Positions 1 to 13,700 of a stretch of 64,000 nt of DNA are shown piece after piece. The notes beneath the pieces were generated by a model, which saw nothing but the letters and a program-made list of their open reading frames with translations, was not told the origin of the DNA and ran no database searches. Position 1 is the stretch's first letter; each line of letters starts with the position of its first letter. Source of the DNA: Macrostomum hystrix (Eukaryota > Platyhelminthes > Macrostomidae); assembly GCA_950097015.1 (NCBI GenBank), contig CATNEN010000007.1:11905001-11969000 (forward strand), in the 5' to 3' direction. A program made the translations under genes and the position numbers.

Positions 1-2016
1 CAAACTTACATGAGGACAGGTTGGGTAGTATTGTCATTAGTTTTATTTTGCTAGTTTTATTTACACAATTATCTATTTATAATTTTTTTGTTAGAGAGTC
101 TATAGGACAATACAAAACAATTTTTATAATAATGTAACCTTTTTTATAACCTGTAAATACATGAAAGATCCCATTTTATATGGACTGATAGCTTGGCCTA
201 CACAAAGTAGCTTAGGCTTAAGTGCAAGTGGACAGGTGTTTTCAGTGAAGCAATATTGTTTTTAATGACAAAAGACATTTTACAGACAGCTTTATAAAAG
301 AAAAACCAAGAGTGTGTCAAACAAATATTTAAAAAATCAAAGATTGTCAACAAAACAAAATGATTCAAGTTGTCACCAAAATAACTTTGGTCTGTGATCA
401 TGGATGGAAACTATTGTCCATACAAAGTAGGCCTAGCTAAGTAGTCAGATAAGAATAGGCCTATAACAGTGAAGATATCAATACCAAGGTATAGCTTATT
501 AGTAATAAATAGGATGGGATCATTCATACTTTTTTAAACTAGAAATTCACGTTTTGATCAAACTTATTGTAAAGTTTTTATAATTGCTATAAAAACTTTA
601 TCTCTGCAATTATTGAACACTAGCTAGATACTGATATAACGCTGCACTACTACAAGCAGGACGAATTTATTCACTTGATTATTTTTCCAGCTTTTTCTCT
701 TCTAATGGCGAATTTCGAGTACTAAACTCTTGCATGATTTATTATCACATTATTACCAATGCTTCAATGACCAATGAATGCCCACTTAAAAATTCAGTAA
801 TATTGTAAGATTCAGATGAGCCTGTGTTCGAATTAGTAGTAGTAGCAGTAGCAGCAGCAGATATTAGGCGCAGTTAATTAAACCTTATAGGCCAATACTG
901 ATTAACTTTATTATTGTTGAATGCTTATTAAGTTATTTTATAAGAAACACAGTAAACCGAGTTGGTGCATGGCCATGCATAGGTCTATTTTTTAATTGAA
1001 ACTCATTCTTTACTTGATTTAAATGCCCTGAGTTTCTTATAACATTGAGGCAAAACAAACAATATTTTAGTAGCTATTTTTTAGGACAGCTGCAGTATTG
1101 AAAAAATTCACTTCATTATTAATAAATACTGTATAACAATGTTTTAATTATATTCGGAACAATGACATTATTTGTACACACATTTTTAATATTGTTCATA
1201 CGTTACAATTTATTCATGATCGTTGAGCGCTCTAACTAATATGTAATTTGCTGACATGTCAGCAGCTGGCAACATAACGTAAAGTAAAGTGAGGTATCAC
1301 TGATTTCATTTTTCAGTGATACCTCACTTACAAGCATTTAACTCTAATATAAAAAAATTCTCTAAAGTTAATATGGCATGCAATTTATTAAGAAATGATG
1401 AGGCATATGTTAGATTGTTAGTTTCTGGCGGCTAGGCTAGTTTGCTTCACTTATATTATTTTATGCAAAAGTAAAATGGATTGCCATTAGGTTTTGTACT
1501 TTCACAGGGTTATTTTAAAACTGATTATGTAGTAATGCTTTAATGTAGTGTATAGATATTATTATATATCTCAGTGACAATATATACGACACAATTAATA
1601 GCTATATATGTATAAAGCTATCTAAGACTTTTGTAAACAGAAAAGTGTATAGTATTTGTTTGATTTGGACTTAAGTAATAAACTTTACTTATTCAATAGC
1701 ATATGCTTTTAGTCTCTGTTAAAATAACTTAACTGTTAGCTGTATTTATTTTAAATGTATTAATACTTTTTTAAATAATTAGGTTTACTATAGCTCAACT
1801 CTAGTAAAACAGTCATTTGTGCTTCTTGAATTCTCTAATTCATGAAAAGGTTTGTTAGTTGTAGTTTTTCATTAAAAAGTGTTAGAATTTGCTATTTAAA
1901 ATTGCAGTAAGCATGCTATTGTTCCTAGAACAAATAATGTCTTGCTTGTTGCTTTGAATGAATGTGACACAATCAGTAGACAATATTTTATGTATGGTTA
2001 TAGGCAAAATAAACTC
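1..2016. other. AT-rich spacer without recognised genes
   Basis: Only short, low-complexity open frames occur on either strand, with no splice-consistent or family-like coding signal. The only distinct structure seen is a hairpin at 1287-1329. It may hold the promoter or 5' UTR of the downstream golgin gene, but no promoter motif could be pinned down. Confidence 0.6.
1287..1329. repeat. Perfect 17-bp-arm inverted repeat (hairpin)
   Basis: aagtgaggtatcactga at 1287-1303 is answered by its exact reverse complement at 1313-1329 across a 9-bp loop. The flanks show no clear target duplication, so this may be a decayed miniature transposon or a lone palindrome. Confidence 0.7.
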
Positions 2017-2024
2017 AACTTAAA

Positions 2025-2305
2025 CATACATGCGCAACCTCCCAAATCTTAGCCGGCCGTGCGACTTAGTTTTTGCTCTCATTTGCGACTTAGTTCATTT
2101 CATTGCTCTATTTACGACTTAGTTTGCTCTCATTTGCTCTCTTTTTCTCTCCCCTTTTTCCTTTTTTTCACGCCTTCCTTTTTTGTCCCTTGGTCCCCCC
2201 TTTGATTTTTTTGCGCTTGGTCGATTGGTTTTTGCGACTTACCTTGCTTGGCCCTCGTTTCACCTGGCCGGTTCAGCCGGGTCGGCTGGGTGTTGCGCAT
2301 GTATG
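2025..2305. mobile_element. Non-autonomous DNA transposon, family A, copy 1
   Basis: The 281-bp element has terminal inverted repeats catacatgcgcaac / gttgcgcatgtatg and is flanked by a perfect 8-bp target duplication, aacttaaa, at 2017-2024 and 2306-2313. Two more copies lie at 38517-39654 and 56416-56665. An 8-bp duplication fits the hAT or P superfamilies. No transposase is encoded. Confidence 0.9.
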
Positions 2306-2852
2306 AACTTAAATATCAACAAAAAGAAAATATACTAACTGAAAAATTAGTACTTGGCTAATTGTGATAGGAATTTAAGATATCTATTTGTTAATTGCTT
2401 TAAATGTTTTTTTTCTAAATAAATTACATCATTATTTCATGCTTGCTATTGAAAATATTTTACTGCATTTAAACATTTCTATCCTTATTCATCATAATAT
2501 ATTGTTGATGATGCATGCATGACTCATTCCACTTGCTCATGCCCTCAGCCTGGAGTTGACTATTGCTAGTTGGTGCCCAGTGAGTGAAGTGTCTGCAAGT
2601 CTGTCAACGACCAACAGATGAAATGTCGGCCATCAAACCAAATGCAAATAAGCTGTTTGATAAGCTCAAGCCAACTCAGTTTCCACAGGTCAAGTCGCTA
2701 TCAGCGGCTTATATGAGCAGCCCTGCAGGCAAGTTGGCATGCAAATTGTGTGCAGCCAATCTTTGCACTTGCACTGAACTAAAAGGCTAATTTATTCTCG
2801 AATCCCAACCTCAATTCATGCAGATGTCAGGCGGACACCGTCCACGGACTCG

Positions 2853-5800
2853 ATGGACAGCGCTCAGTCAGCAAGCGAGCAGCAGGGCCGCAAGGACGCT
2901 GGCAAGCGCAAGATGACGGTGACCGACTTGGCCACACTCGTGCGCCAAAAATCAGCTACCATCGATGAGCTCAGGAGAGCGCTGGACAAGCAGAAGGCCG
3001 GTGAGCGGATTTGTGGCTTAATCCACTTGAGTGCGAAGCGCTTTCTCATAATATCACAAACTCCTGAGTCCGTGCTCAATGAAACTCCAACTGTCCCCAT
3101 CATCCAGATTACGAAGGCGTTATCAGCAACTTGAGGGAGTCATTTCACTCGGCCAAGGAGGTCATGCAGAGCCAGCAGCAGCATGCCACACAGGCCATCA
3201 TAGAGGTAGGCTTTGGCTGAGTTTTGCCGGGCCGCTTTTTGGGACTTTGTGATTGCTTTTGGCGCAGGGATTTCCTATGTATGCTCTTTTTAAGCAATAG
3301 TCAACCAAAAAGCAGTGAGATTTAAGCGAGTTTTACCTGGGAAGTGGCATTTAGTCTTCCAAGAGTAAACCCGATTAAAGCGCTACCATGCGAAGCGACG
3401 TTTCTGACGTCATTTGTAACGCTTTTTCTGGTGACTCAAATGCTTCCCTGATGACTCAAATGCTTCTATAATGACTCAAATGCTTCTATAATGACTCAAA
3501 TGCTTCTATAATGACTCAAATGCTTCCCTGATGACTCAAATGCTTCTATAATGACTCAAATGCTTCCCTGATGACTCAAATGCTTCTATAATGACTCAAA
3601 TGCTTCTATAATGACTCAAATGCTTCTATAATGACTCAAATGCTTCTATAATGACTCAAATGCTTCCCTGATGACTCAAATGCTTCTATAATGACTCAAA
3701 TGCTTCCCTGATGACTCAAATGCTTCTCTAATGACTCAAATGCTTCCCTGATGACTCAAATGCTTCTCTAATGAACCAAATGCTTCTATAATGACTCAAA
3801 TGCTTCTATAATGACTCAAATGCTTCCCTGATGACTCAAATGCCTCTCTAATGACTCAAATTCTTTTAACGAGTCAATTAAGCGTCCTTCGAGAAGGATT
3901 TGACGCTTTGTCGAGGCGTAACGGGTTCGCTTCGATGGAGGCGCCTAAAATAGACTGAAGAGCACGTCTGACGCTTTTCACTGTGGCAAGGTGTATGTTT
4001 CTGCTGTTTCCTTTGTGTCAGTTTTGACTTTTGACCGCTTCTGGAGTGACCCCAAATAATCCAAAGCTCCAGACAGTGGTTTGGGTTCTGTCTGGTAAAT
4101 CAGCTGATTAGCCAGTCAACCCCAAATAATCCAAAGCTCCAGACAGTGGTTTGGGTTCTGTCTGGTAAATCAGCTGATCAGCCAGTCAACCCCAAATAAT
4201 CCAAAGCTCCAGACAGTGGTTTGGGTTCTGTCTGGTAAATCAGCTGATCAGCCAGTCAACCCCAAATAATCCAAAGCTCCAGACAGTGGTTTCGGTTCTG
4301 TCTGGTAAATCAGCTGATCAACCAGTCAAACTTGTTCGTATTTTCGGTTGCGGCTTTGGTTTGGCAGGAGCACCCACTGGGTGACTGACTACCTGCCTGG
4401 CTGAGAAAACAATCAATCATTTAACTTGTCGACCCGCAGAATAACTCGGCTCCAGCTGCCGGCCAGGTATCTCTCACTCACCTGTCAGTTTAGATCAGTT
4501 CATTGTGACCTTGCCTGTTGCCATATTGTTACAGGTGCACATCTGTTTATTTCAATGTTGTGCTGCACTATACAGCTTTGTGATTTGTGAGCTGGGAAAC
4601 TCACATTCAGGGTTTGGATAGTCAAATTCAGGGTTTCTATTGAAGTAAGAGCACCTAGAATTATTAGCGCCTATTCTAAAACCCAGTAGAATACTCGTAA
4701 ATACAATGACAAGGACAAGGCCATCCATAATTGCCTGACGACTTGGAAGCCTGCAAAGTGAATTGGCCATATCCGTTTTATCGCGCACTTTCATCTCCTT
4801 GCGTGTACTCAGCATTTACAGTCCCCGCTGCGCCACCCCATGAGACATTTATTTATTCATTTAATTAGTCTATTAGTCGCCTTGACTACAGTTTTGCATT
4901 CACCTGCCTGCTCTGCTATTATGATATCATGGCAACTACAGTGCTACTTGAAATTACATTTGATTTGAGTTTGAGCACAATCGTTACGCAATTCGCACTC
5001 GCATTATTTATTGCCCGAACCCTGGGCAGCAGTACTCACGGGTTGAGCAGTGTCCGTTGCTAGGCTGGCAACTGAGCATTTAGATTTTCCTACCATCAAC
5101 ATTATCGCCACCGTTCTGTTAGAACATGCCTGTGTTACGTTCGGTTTATTGTTCGCAGCAATGAGGTGTTGCAAAAGCCCCATTGTGGCTTATGTTAAAT
5201 CCCATGCTATATGCCGTGGCTCAGGCAGCAGCATTCCGCCCAGACTCACAATGCAGCCGCTTTCCCGCGCAGGAGAAGCAGCAGCTGTCTCAGGAGCTGA
5301 GCCGGCTGCGCGCGCAGACCAGCGAGTTCCGGCAGCAGGCCCAGCAGAAGGAGGAGGAATCTGACGAGATCCGCGACCTGGCCAGGCAGGAGCTGGCCAA
5401 GGTCAAGCACATGCTGCTGAATGCCCAGACCCAGCTGGCCGAGGCGCACAGGCAGCTGGACGCGGCCAGGTGCGAGGCGGACGCCGCCAGGCGCGAGTCG
5501 GAGCGGGCCAGGCGGGAGAGCGACCTGCGCCAGCAGCGGATGGACCGGCTGCAGGAGGAGCGCAGCCGGGAGCTGGAGGAGCGGCGCAGCCTGCAGGCCA
5601 CCATCAAGTCGCTGTTGGCCGAGAAGGACGACCTGGAGCGGCGGCTTGATGAGCAGGCCGGGCAGCAGGCCAAGACACAGGTGAGAAGCGGGCTGGGGTG
5701 ACTCAAAGTCTCATGGTGATTCAGCATTCATCAGCTACACTTTCCTGTTCTGCTACTCCCAGTAGGCATAATCGGACATTAGTTTCTGTTGAGTGCAAAC

Positions 5801-8781
5801 TTTCACCTACACCGTGCCGCCTCCGCAGGCCCTGTTAGCAAATGTGGAGCGGTCTGGTGCCGAGCTGCACTCGAAGCACCTGTGCCTGCAGAAGGAGTCC
5901 GAGCAGCTGCAGGCCCGCCTGCTGCGCCTGCAGGCCGAGGCCGACGAGAAGCAGGCGGCATCAGCCGACCGGATCCGACTGCTGGAGCAGCGGGTGCAGA
6001 GTCTGGACTCCGCCGGCGGCGGACAGGTTGGGATTCGACCCTTAAGTCTGCTCATCTATGCCATAAAGGCTGTCAAGTTTGATTGCTAAATTGTTCCACG
6101 TGAGCAGACAAGCCCTTGACTCGCCTCTCCTCAGGACGAACGGCTGCGCTCCATCACGGCTGAGCGGGACCTCCTGGACAGCCGCCTGGCGGAGGCGTTG
6201 GCCCAGCTTTCCGACGCCAAGTGCGAGGCCGGCGAGCGGGCCCGCGGCCTTGAGGCCCAGCTGGCCAAGCTGAGCGCCCGCCTGGCAGACGAGCGCCAGG
6301 AGCTGCAGGAGGCGCTGCGCCAGCAGCAGCGGGAGGCCACCGGCCTGGCCGAGGCTCTGTCCGTCTCCGAGGCCAAAGCAGCCGAGTCGGCCACCCGGTC
6401 GGCCGGTCTGGAGGAGACGCTGGAGCAGCGGGAGCACGAGCTGCAGCGACTGACAGGCCGTCTGGACAATGCCCAGGCCGACCTGGATGCCGAGCGGCAC
6501 AGCTTCCAGGCCGAGCTGCAGGCTTCGGCGAGGCAGCTGCAAGATGAGCGTCTGGCGCATCGGCAGGCTGTGGTGGGCAATGCACACATTCGGCCTGAAT
6601 TTTGGGAGGCCTTTTGGAGAACGGTTTTTTTGGAGAACGAGCATTTGGGTGAATTTAAAGATTTGGGAGAATTTGAGGATTTGGGAGAATTTGAGGATTT
6701 GGGAGAATTTGAGGATTTGGGAGAATTTGAATATTTGGGAGAATTTGAAGATTTTGGAGAATTTGAGGATTTGGGAGAATTTAAAGATTTGGGAGAATTT
6801 GAAGATTTGGGAGAATTTGAAGATTTTGGAGAATTTGAGGATTTGGGAGAATTTAAAGATTTGGGAGAATTTGAAGATTTGGGAGAATTTGAAGATTTGG
6901 GAGAATTTGAAGATTTGGGAGAATTTGAAGATTTGGGAGAATTTGAGGATTTGGGAGAAGCCTGGCTGATGATGATTAGGCAACGCTGGTGTTCTTGTGT
7001 TGCGTATAGAATAATAGAGATTTCGAACGCTTGTTTCTTAACATTAAAAAGACTTCGATTAGAGATTCAAGAGGATTTTCTCTAATGCTCTGTGGATTTC
7101 AGTCGGCAGTTCAGGCGAAGCTGGACTCAGCCACGCACCAGCTGCAGGAGCGGGCGGACCTCATCGGCAAGCTTGAGAGGCAGGGTCAGGCTCTGACGGT
7201 GAGTAGTGAAAACTTAAAACTAATTTCGATGCTAAAGTCATGAGTACCGGCTCCGCATCGATCACCCGCAGGAGGAGTTGCAGACGCTCAACTCCGACAT
7301 TGACCGGCTCAGGTCGGACCGCTTCAACCAGGACCTGCGCGTGACCGAGCTAGCATCGCTGAAGGACAGCAGCGCCGCCGAGCTACGGGATCTTCAGCGG
7401 AAGCTACAGTCTGCCAGGCGTGAGGCGGGCGCCGCCCAGGCCGAGGCTGACAAACTGCAGTCAGGTGAGCATTCAGAACAGCCTGTACTGGGAGTGGGGA
7501 AGAGAAACCGAACTGGGGATGAGGAAGAGAGGCCGAACTGAAGATGGGGAAGAGAGGCCGAACTGAAGATGGGGAAGAGAGGCCGAACTGAAGATGGGGA
7601 AGAGAGGCCGAACTGAAGATGAGGAAGAGAGGCCGAACTGAAGATGGGGAAGAGAGGCCGAACATGGATGGGGAAGAGAGGCCGAACTGAAGATGGGGAA
7701 GAGAGGCCGAACATGGATGGGGAAGAGAGGCCGAACTGAAGATGGGGAAGAGAGGCCGAACATGGATGGGGAAGAGAGGCCGAACTGAAGATGGGGAAGA
7801 GAGGCCGAACTGAAGATGAGGAAGAGAGGCCGAACTGAAGATGGGGAAGAGAGGCCGAACTGAAGATGGGGAAGAGAGGCCGAACTGAAGATGAGGAAGA
7901 GAGGCCGAACTGAAGATGGGGAAGAGAGGCCGAACATGGATGGGGAAGAGAGGCCAAGCTTGTAGTTGGAGGAGAGGTCGGACTGGAAATGGCAACCATA
8001 ATAGGAATTACGTGGTTCCCACGTAATTTGCTGAATAAAATAAGTTGGAAGTCAGCCAGTGTCCATAAATGCAACCACCTGGCCCTCCAAACTCGCAGAG
8101 AAGCTGTCCCTGGAGCAGCGGTTGGCTGCAGCTGAGTCCGAGTCCCGAGCAGCCTCTGCGGCGCACCAGTCCGAGGCGGAGTCGCTGCGAGCGGAGCTGG
8201 CCTCCCTAGAGAGCCAGGCGGAGACGGCTGCCCTGACCAACAGCGAGCTGACTGAGCGGGTGCAGGAGCTGGAGCGCGAGCGGGAGACGGTGGTGGTCAG
8301 CCTGGAGACTGAGAGCGTTCGCGCCCTGCGACAGGAGGCGCAGAGCCTCGGCGACCAGCTGGCGGAGCGCAACAAGACGGTCCGGGTTCTGCAGCAGCGC
8401 CTGCTGGACATGAAGAAAACTTTGCAGCGCGAGCTCCGCCTGCAGCAGCAGCCGGGCGGCGGACGGCTGCCTAACGAATCGGCAGCCACCGACGCCGGCG
8501 TTGCCGACGATGATTCAACGGTGGCTGCTAACGGCGGCGGCGGAGGAAGCGGCCTGGAGTCAGCGGAGGGCGAGCTGGTCAACCTGATGTACCTAAAGCA
8601 CGTGCTGCTGAAGTTCCTGCTGACCAGAGAGGACGAGGCGCAGCACCTGGTCCGAGCGCTGTCCGCCCTGCTGCACTGCTCGCCAGAGGAGGAGAAAATG
8701 CTGCGCAAAGCGCTGCGCCACCGCTCCGCCTGGTTTGTGTCCAAGCCGCGCCTCTCCGACCTGGTGCCACCCAACCTCTGA
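2853..8781 (+). CDS. GOLGA1: Golgin-97 ortholog (GRIP-domain golgin), eight exons
   Basis: A coiled-coil tether of the trans-Golgi network, recruited through its C-terminal GRIP domain by the small GTPase ARL1. Exons, all phase-consistent: 2853-3000 (the exon itself probably opens at 2831), 3108-3205, 5273-5680, 5829-6026, 6135-6569, 7103-7198, 7272-7464, 8099-8781, TGA at 8779-8781. They encode about 752 residues, close to human golgin-97 (767). Exon 3 carries QELAKVKHMLL, matching the human QELSKIKHMLL region; the body is heptad-rich coiled coil. The last exon encodes the GRIP domain: NLMYLKHVLLKFL holds the conserved GRIP tyrosine, followed by SPEEEKMLRKAL and a WFVSKP ending specific to golgin-97 rather than golgin-245 or GCC. 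The short MF-type N-terminus is not confidently found; an ATG frame at 2623 containing LFDKLK could be it but joins in frame only through a weak donor at 2733. The exon 5 donor could also be 6572. Introns 2, 5 and 7 contain minisatellites. Confidence 0.9.
3431..3868. repeat. 20-bp minisatellite in golgin-97 intron 2
   Basis: About 22 tandem copies of a 20-bp unit, atgactcaaatgcttctata, alternating irregularly with variants ending in ccctg or ctcta. It lies between the exons ending at 3205 and starting at 5273. Confidence 0.95.
4048..4330. repeat. 70-bp tandem repeat, four copies
   Basis: The block ccaaataatccaaagctcc recurs at about 4052, 4122, 4192 and 4262 with near-identical intervening sequence, giving a 70-bp period. 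It lies in the same golgin-97 intron as the 20-bp array. Confidence 0.9.
6643..6960. repeat. 18-bp minisatellite in golgin-97 intron 5
   Basis: Tandem gatttgggagaatttgag units with gag/gaa/aaa variants. Because 18 is a multiple of three, the array is open in several frames on both strands; these frames are not genes. The upstream exon ends at about 6569 and the next begins at 7103. Confidence 0.95.
7530..7957. repeat. 25/24-bp minisatellite in golgin-97 intron 7
   Basis: Units containing ggggaagagaggccgaac alternate between a 25-bp form (tgaagat) and a 24-bp form (atggat). It fills the intron between 7464 and 8099 and opens long minus-strand frames that are not genes. Confidence 0.95.
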
Positions 8782-10743
8782 CCTCCTCCTGACCCCCGTG
8801 TGACCCCCCCCCGCGTAAGCAGTCCAATCACGCCTGAGTACTTTAATGACCTCTACAGGCTATTCTCTGTGCAACGTGCTAGTCTTGCCCCATCCGACAT
8901 CTGCTGGCATCAGCGGCCGGGACCAGCCCCGGATCCGGTTGCCAAGCTCTGTTCAGTACTTTAATTGCCTAAAACATTTGCATTGACTGTTCTGCTAGAT
9001 TCCCCGTTGGCAAGCCCTGGCAACGAGCCATCAAGTATTCTCAACGATTCGCTCTCACCTGCTCCTCACCCCAAGGACAGCAGAGCTAACGAACGAACGC
9101 ACCGCTCTACCGCACCATTCCATGCCTGCTACCATGTCGATCGATTGCTTCTGTGATGGCAAACATTTTTGTCCCTGCACCTGTACTCAAACTACTCAAA
9201 TCCGCTTTACGGTGAACCGGCACGCTGACATGTACTCCAAGCCCCCTCACCTGTTCATGGCTGTGGCATCGCAATGTGCAGCTCTCAGCCTCCGCCCCGC
9301 TGCAGGGCTTGTTTTCCCCGCGCTTCCTCAATTGTACAGCCCGCCCAGCCGCCTCCGCGCGCTGCCGGACAATAGCTTCCCGCTTTGTTTAATTCCTTAA
9401 TGCTGTTCGAATTGATTGCGAAATTGCGGTTAATTGTAGACTCTCAGCGCTCAGCTGAGCTGGTTCAGGGCTGCCTCCGTCTCCGCCGCGTGTAGCGGAT
9501 TCGCTTCTCTGAGGCTGCAGTCTTTTATTCTTTCTTTTGTCTAGTGGAGATTTTTTTCTGTTTAGCCTTTTGTCTTGTCGATTCTTCCTCATCCGCCCGC
9601 TCTGGTGTTTGTTCCATTGTCCGCCCCGCCTGGCCCGCGTCCTCCACCCAGCCTGCTGCTTCTGCTGCTGCTGCATTGTTTTTGCTTGTCTTCTATATGG
9701 AAAATAAAACTGCTGTGCGCAATCAATCAAGCCGAAAACAGACGGGGAGAATTATAGAAGGACTGAAAGGTGGGGACAGAGACAGCAGGGATTTAGGCGA
9801 TTATCTTGGGGATAGAGGCGGAGATGCGGATTGGTTTGAGAAGTGAAACACTGCGGTAGGCAAGCAGGGATAGCAGATTCTGTTGATTGTCTTTCACCGC
9901 TGCAGCGGACCTCGCAGGTCAGGGCTCGGTGGCTGAGAGTGCGGGAGGTGCGTTCTCTCCATGTCAGTAAATTAGGGTGTCCCAGGCACCGAACCCGCCC
10001 CAGTGGCAGCGGCTGTCAGAGTTTCCTTTTATCATCGCTCGCAGACTCAGAGCTGGAGTGAAAGCAATATTAAAACAGGATTCCTGCGTTTAGCGTCTCG
10101 GTTATTTCAGATTTGCTTCTCTGTTACTGATGGAACTGATGCTGATGGAATCCCACAGGCAGTGGTGGCTGATGGAATCCCACAGGCAGTGGAGGCTGAT
10201 GGAATCCCACAGGCAGTGGAGGCTGATGGAATCCCACAGGCAGTGGTGGCTGATGGAATCCCACAGGCAGTGGAGGCTGATGGAATCCCACAGGCAGTGG
10301 AGGCTGATGGAATCCCACAGGCAGTGGTGGCTGATGGAATCCCACAGGCAGTGGAGGCTGATGGAATCCCACAGGCAGTGGAGGGGATGGAATCCCACAG
10401 GCAGTGGAGGCTGATGGAATCCCACAGGCAGTGGAGGGGATGGAATCCCACTGTCAGCACATTCGTCAATAATCCAGTACTGCACGTTGTCTCACAAAGT
10501 GGGGCAGCTTGGGTTGTAGAAATTTGTCCCCAAGCATCTGCATATCCCCTCAGTGCAATCGGTAGGCCTGTAATCTCTGGATTGCTTAGCCATCCAATCG
10601 CTAAGCAGGCCGCATCTCATTGGTCCTGCCCTGAGGAGCACCAGTTATTAAAGTAATTGATTTAGCTGTCTCTGAGAGCGGAACTGACGCCTCTGAACAG
10701 CTGGCAGCGAGCTGCAAAGCCGTCACACCCAGCCACCCACCTG
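8782..10743. other. Golgin-97 3' region and spacer
   Basis: No conserved coding sequence seen. An aataaa polyadenylation-type hexamer is at 9703-9708. GC-rich stretches give several 60-110-residue shadow frames without family resemblance. The 5' end of the following KChIP-like gene may start here, but no upstream exon could be identified. Confidence 0.5.
10133..10450. repeat. 27-bp minisatellite
   Basis: About 11-12 tandem copies of a 27-bp unit built on gctgatggaatcccacaggc, followed by agtggtg or agtggag. The period keeps all frames open, which explains a 217-residue open frame across it. Confidence 0.95.
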
Positions 10744-13700
10744 ATGCTGACGCAGCGCAGGCAGCAGCGCTCCGGTGCCATCTCTATCCACACCGAGAGC
10801 CGCCTGCAGCGCCTGTTACGTCGCTTCACCTCGGCGCCCTCCCAGTTGTTGACGGAGGTTCGACGACTTAGCCACGCAGCGGACGATGCAGCCGCGACTA
10901 GAGCGGCGGCTGCAGCGATAAATAGCGGTGTCTCGGACAGTTCGCCTGAGTTGATGCTCCTGTCCGGCCGGCGGCCTCGTGTGGCCAGCCTGGCCTGCCT
11001 GCTTGCCCGAACTGGCTTCGACAGGCAGGAGCTCCGGCTCATCTACCGCCGCTTCAAGTCGCTGTGCCCGTTCGGTGAGGCCTGCTTCAATCCATTTTAT
11101 ACCATTCCTAGCGCACCCACCTCACTCCACAAGATGTAGGACTTCAATCATTTTCTTACCCTGCCTAGCGTACCCACCTCACTCCAATGGGTGAGGGACT
11201 ACAATGATTTTCTTACCCTGCCTAGCGCACCCACCTCACTCCACTGGGTGAGGGACTTCAATCATTTGCTTACCCTTCCTAGAGCACACCTCAAGCCACT
11301 GGGTGAGAGATTTCAACCCATTTCTAACCTTTCTGAGCACAACAGCTTTCACTTTCCAGCTCGATGGGAGCGTGTACTCTTCCCTGTTCTTTCTTTAATG
11401 CATTTCTATAATGCATTCGGATAAGTACTCGTATTTTGAATGCATTTCTAAATCATTAATTTAATCCTGTCAGCCACTCAGCCATCAATCTCTTGTCTGA
11501 GTGCCTGACATTACTATGTTAGAAATGTTTAGAAATTTTGCTGTTGTGAAAACTGTCTGACCCGATCTCAGCTACATTCGAGTGAATCTGGTACAGATGC
11601 AGCAAGCAAAGAGACACTGGGTTTGAAATCAGACCAATGTCTAGCAATTTCACCATGGGTTCTCAAAGTCTCGCGTTTGCTTTTTGTAGAAACAAGAATA
11701 TCTGGGTCTTGTGTTTCACTTCCGCTTGTCACGCTGAGCAGTGGTGAGCAAACAGAACTCTGCCCCTTTCACTCCCACCTGCCTATCCGATGTGCACCAG
11801 CACCTGACAGGTCTGTCTAATACACCGGTGTTTCGTTGTTGCCTTGCTGGTCAAGCGCTGTGGTAGCATTGCTGATGGCCCCTTGTTTGAATGCTGAACT
11901 AGGGAGGAACTCATTGAGAAAGCTTAATATATAACTATTCTCAGCGCCAGTCAGAAATAAATTTGAGCTCAGTTATTGCAAGAGCAACTGCAGCCAGCAT
12001 GTTCAGTTACTCTGTTGCCCGTCAAAGTATTAAAACTTTGTTGCGCCGTAAAATGTCTGCTAATTAGAGCATCGTGTGACAGCTGCGTGCATGTGCTGCT
12101 TCGTCTGAGAATCAGGACTCACCTGCTGCTCAACTGTACGGACTTTTCAAAGACTGGCCCACAGCATCCAGTAAACAGACAGACAACAGCTTAGCCACGA
12201 TCTGGACCAGCCATCTGTGACTGCCTGGGCTTGCTAATTGTCCAGACTGGCGCAGCTGTTTGGCTTAACTGGCCAATCACAATGCGGAGTCTACGCACTC
12301 AAAGTGATACTGTATGGCCATTTACGCAGCAAGAGGTTGTAGCCTAGTGGTTAGGGCGTCGGACTCACGACTTGAAGGTCGGGGGTTCGATTCCCGACTC
12401 CACTGGACCAATTTGCGTCCTTTAGCAAGACACTTAACTCTGCATTGCTTCAGTTCACCCAGCTGTTAAATGGGTACCAGCATTAGCTGGGATAATCGAA
12501 GGTGGGTGTGGCGTCCCCCCAGTCCATGGACTGAACAGCTGTACGCAGCCTTCAGATGCGCCGCGCAATAGCTGCGGCTGTGCTGTCGGCTGCACATCTG
12601 ACCCAATTGGGGCAGGTGTAATCAATCCATTGTATGGCCACTGTACCTTACCTAATGTGAGTGACATGATTCAGTGTGCGAGTGACGTGATGTTGAAAGG
12701 TTTGGAACCTTTAGAACTTGAAATGAAAATAATAGTTCTTATCATAGTCTATTAAATTGGGATTAATTAATTAATATGGGAATTAAATTGGGGATGCAGG
12801 ATTAGCGGGAGGAATAGCAGGACGGGCGGGATGGGAAGATAAGAAGGGGCACAACGGATCGATATCTCGTAATTAGAATGTACAACTACGTACAGGTAAA
12901 CAAGAACCGAAGGGGACGAGCAATGAATGAGGGAAGGAAAGGGGGAGAGCACTGCGCAGGCATAGATGATTCACAGTGTGACTGCCGTGATTCACAGTGT
13001 GAGTGCCGTGATTCACAGTGTGAGTGCCGTGATTCACAGTGTGAGTGCCGTGATTCACAGTGTGAGTGCCGTGATTCACAGTGTGAGTGCCGTGATTCAC
13101 AGTGTGAGTGCCGTGATTTACAGTGTGAGTGCCGTGATTCATAGAGTGAGTGATTCACAGAGTGAGTGATTCACAGAGTGAGTGATTTACAGAGTGAGTG
13201 ATTCACAGAGTGAGTGATTCATAGAGTGAGTGATTCACAGAGTGAGTGATTCATAGAATGAGTGATTCACAGAGTGAGTGATTCACATAGTGAGTGATTC
13301 ACAGAGTGAGTGATTCACAGAGTGAGTGATTCACAGAGTGAGTGATTCACAGAGTGAGTGATTCACAGAGTGAGTGATTCACAGAGTGAGTGATTCACAG
13401 AGTGAGTGATTCATAGAGTGAGTGATTCACAGAGTGAGTGATTCACAGAGTGAGTGCCGTGATTCACAGAGTGAGTGCCGTGATTCACAGAGTGAGTGCC
13501 GTGATTCACAGAGTGAGTGCCGTGATTCAGAGTGAGTGCCGTGATTCATAGAGTGAGTGCCGTGATTCACAGAGTGAGTGCCGTGATTCACAGAGTGAGT
13601 GCCGTGATTCACAGAGTGAGTGCCGTGATTCACAGAGTGAGTGCCGTGATTCACAGAGTGAGTGCCGTGATTCATAGAGTGAGTGCCGTGATTCACAGAG

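Noticed and set aside
2584-2790. Candidate first coding exon of golgin-97 containing LFDKLK
   Set aside because: The good donor at 2689 gives phase 0 and cannot join the exon at 2824/2831 in frame; only a weak donor at 2733 would fit.
6042-6983. 313-codon minus-strand open frame
   Set aside because: It is antisense to golgin-97 coiled-coil codons and an 18-bp minisatellite; the period and codon bias hold the frame open.
10003-10656. 217-codon plus-strand open frame
   Set aside because: Mostly a 27-bp minisatellite translated as repeats; no start context, family or splice support.
12336-12410. Apparent tRNA gene
   Set aside because: Boxes A and B belong to a SINE head: the sequence continues into a SINE body with a target duplication, and related decayed copies exist.
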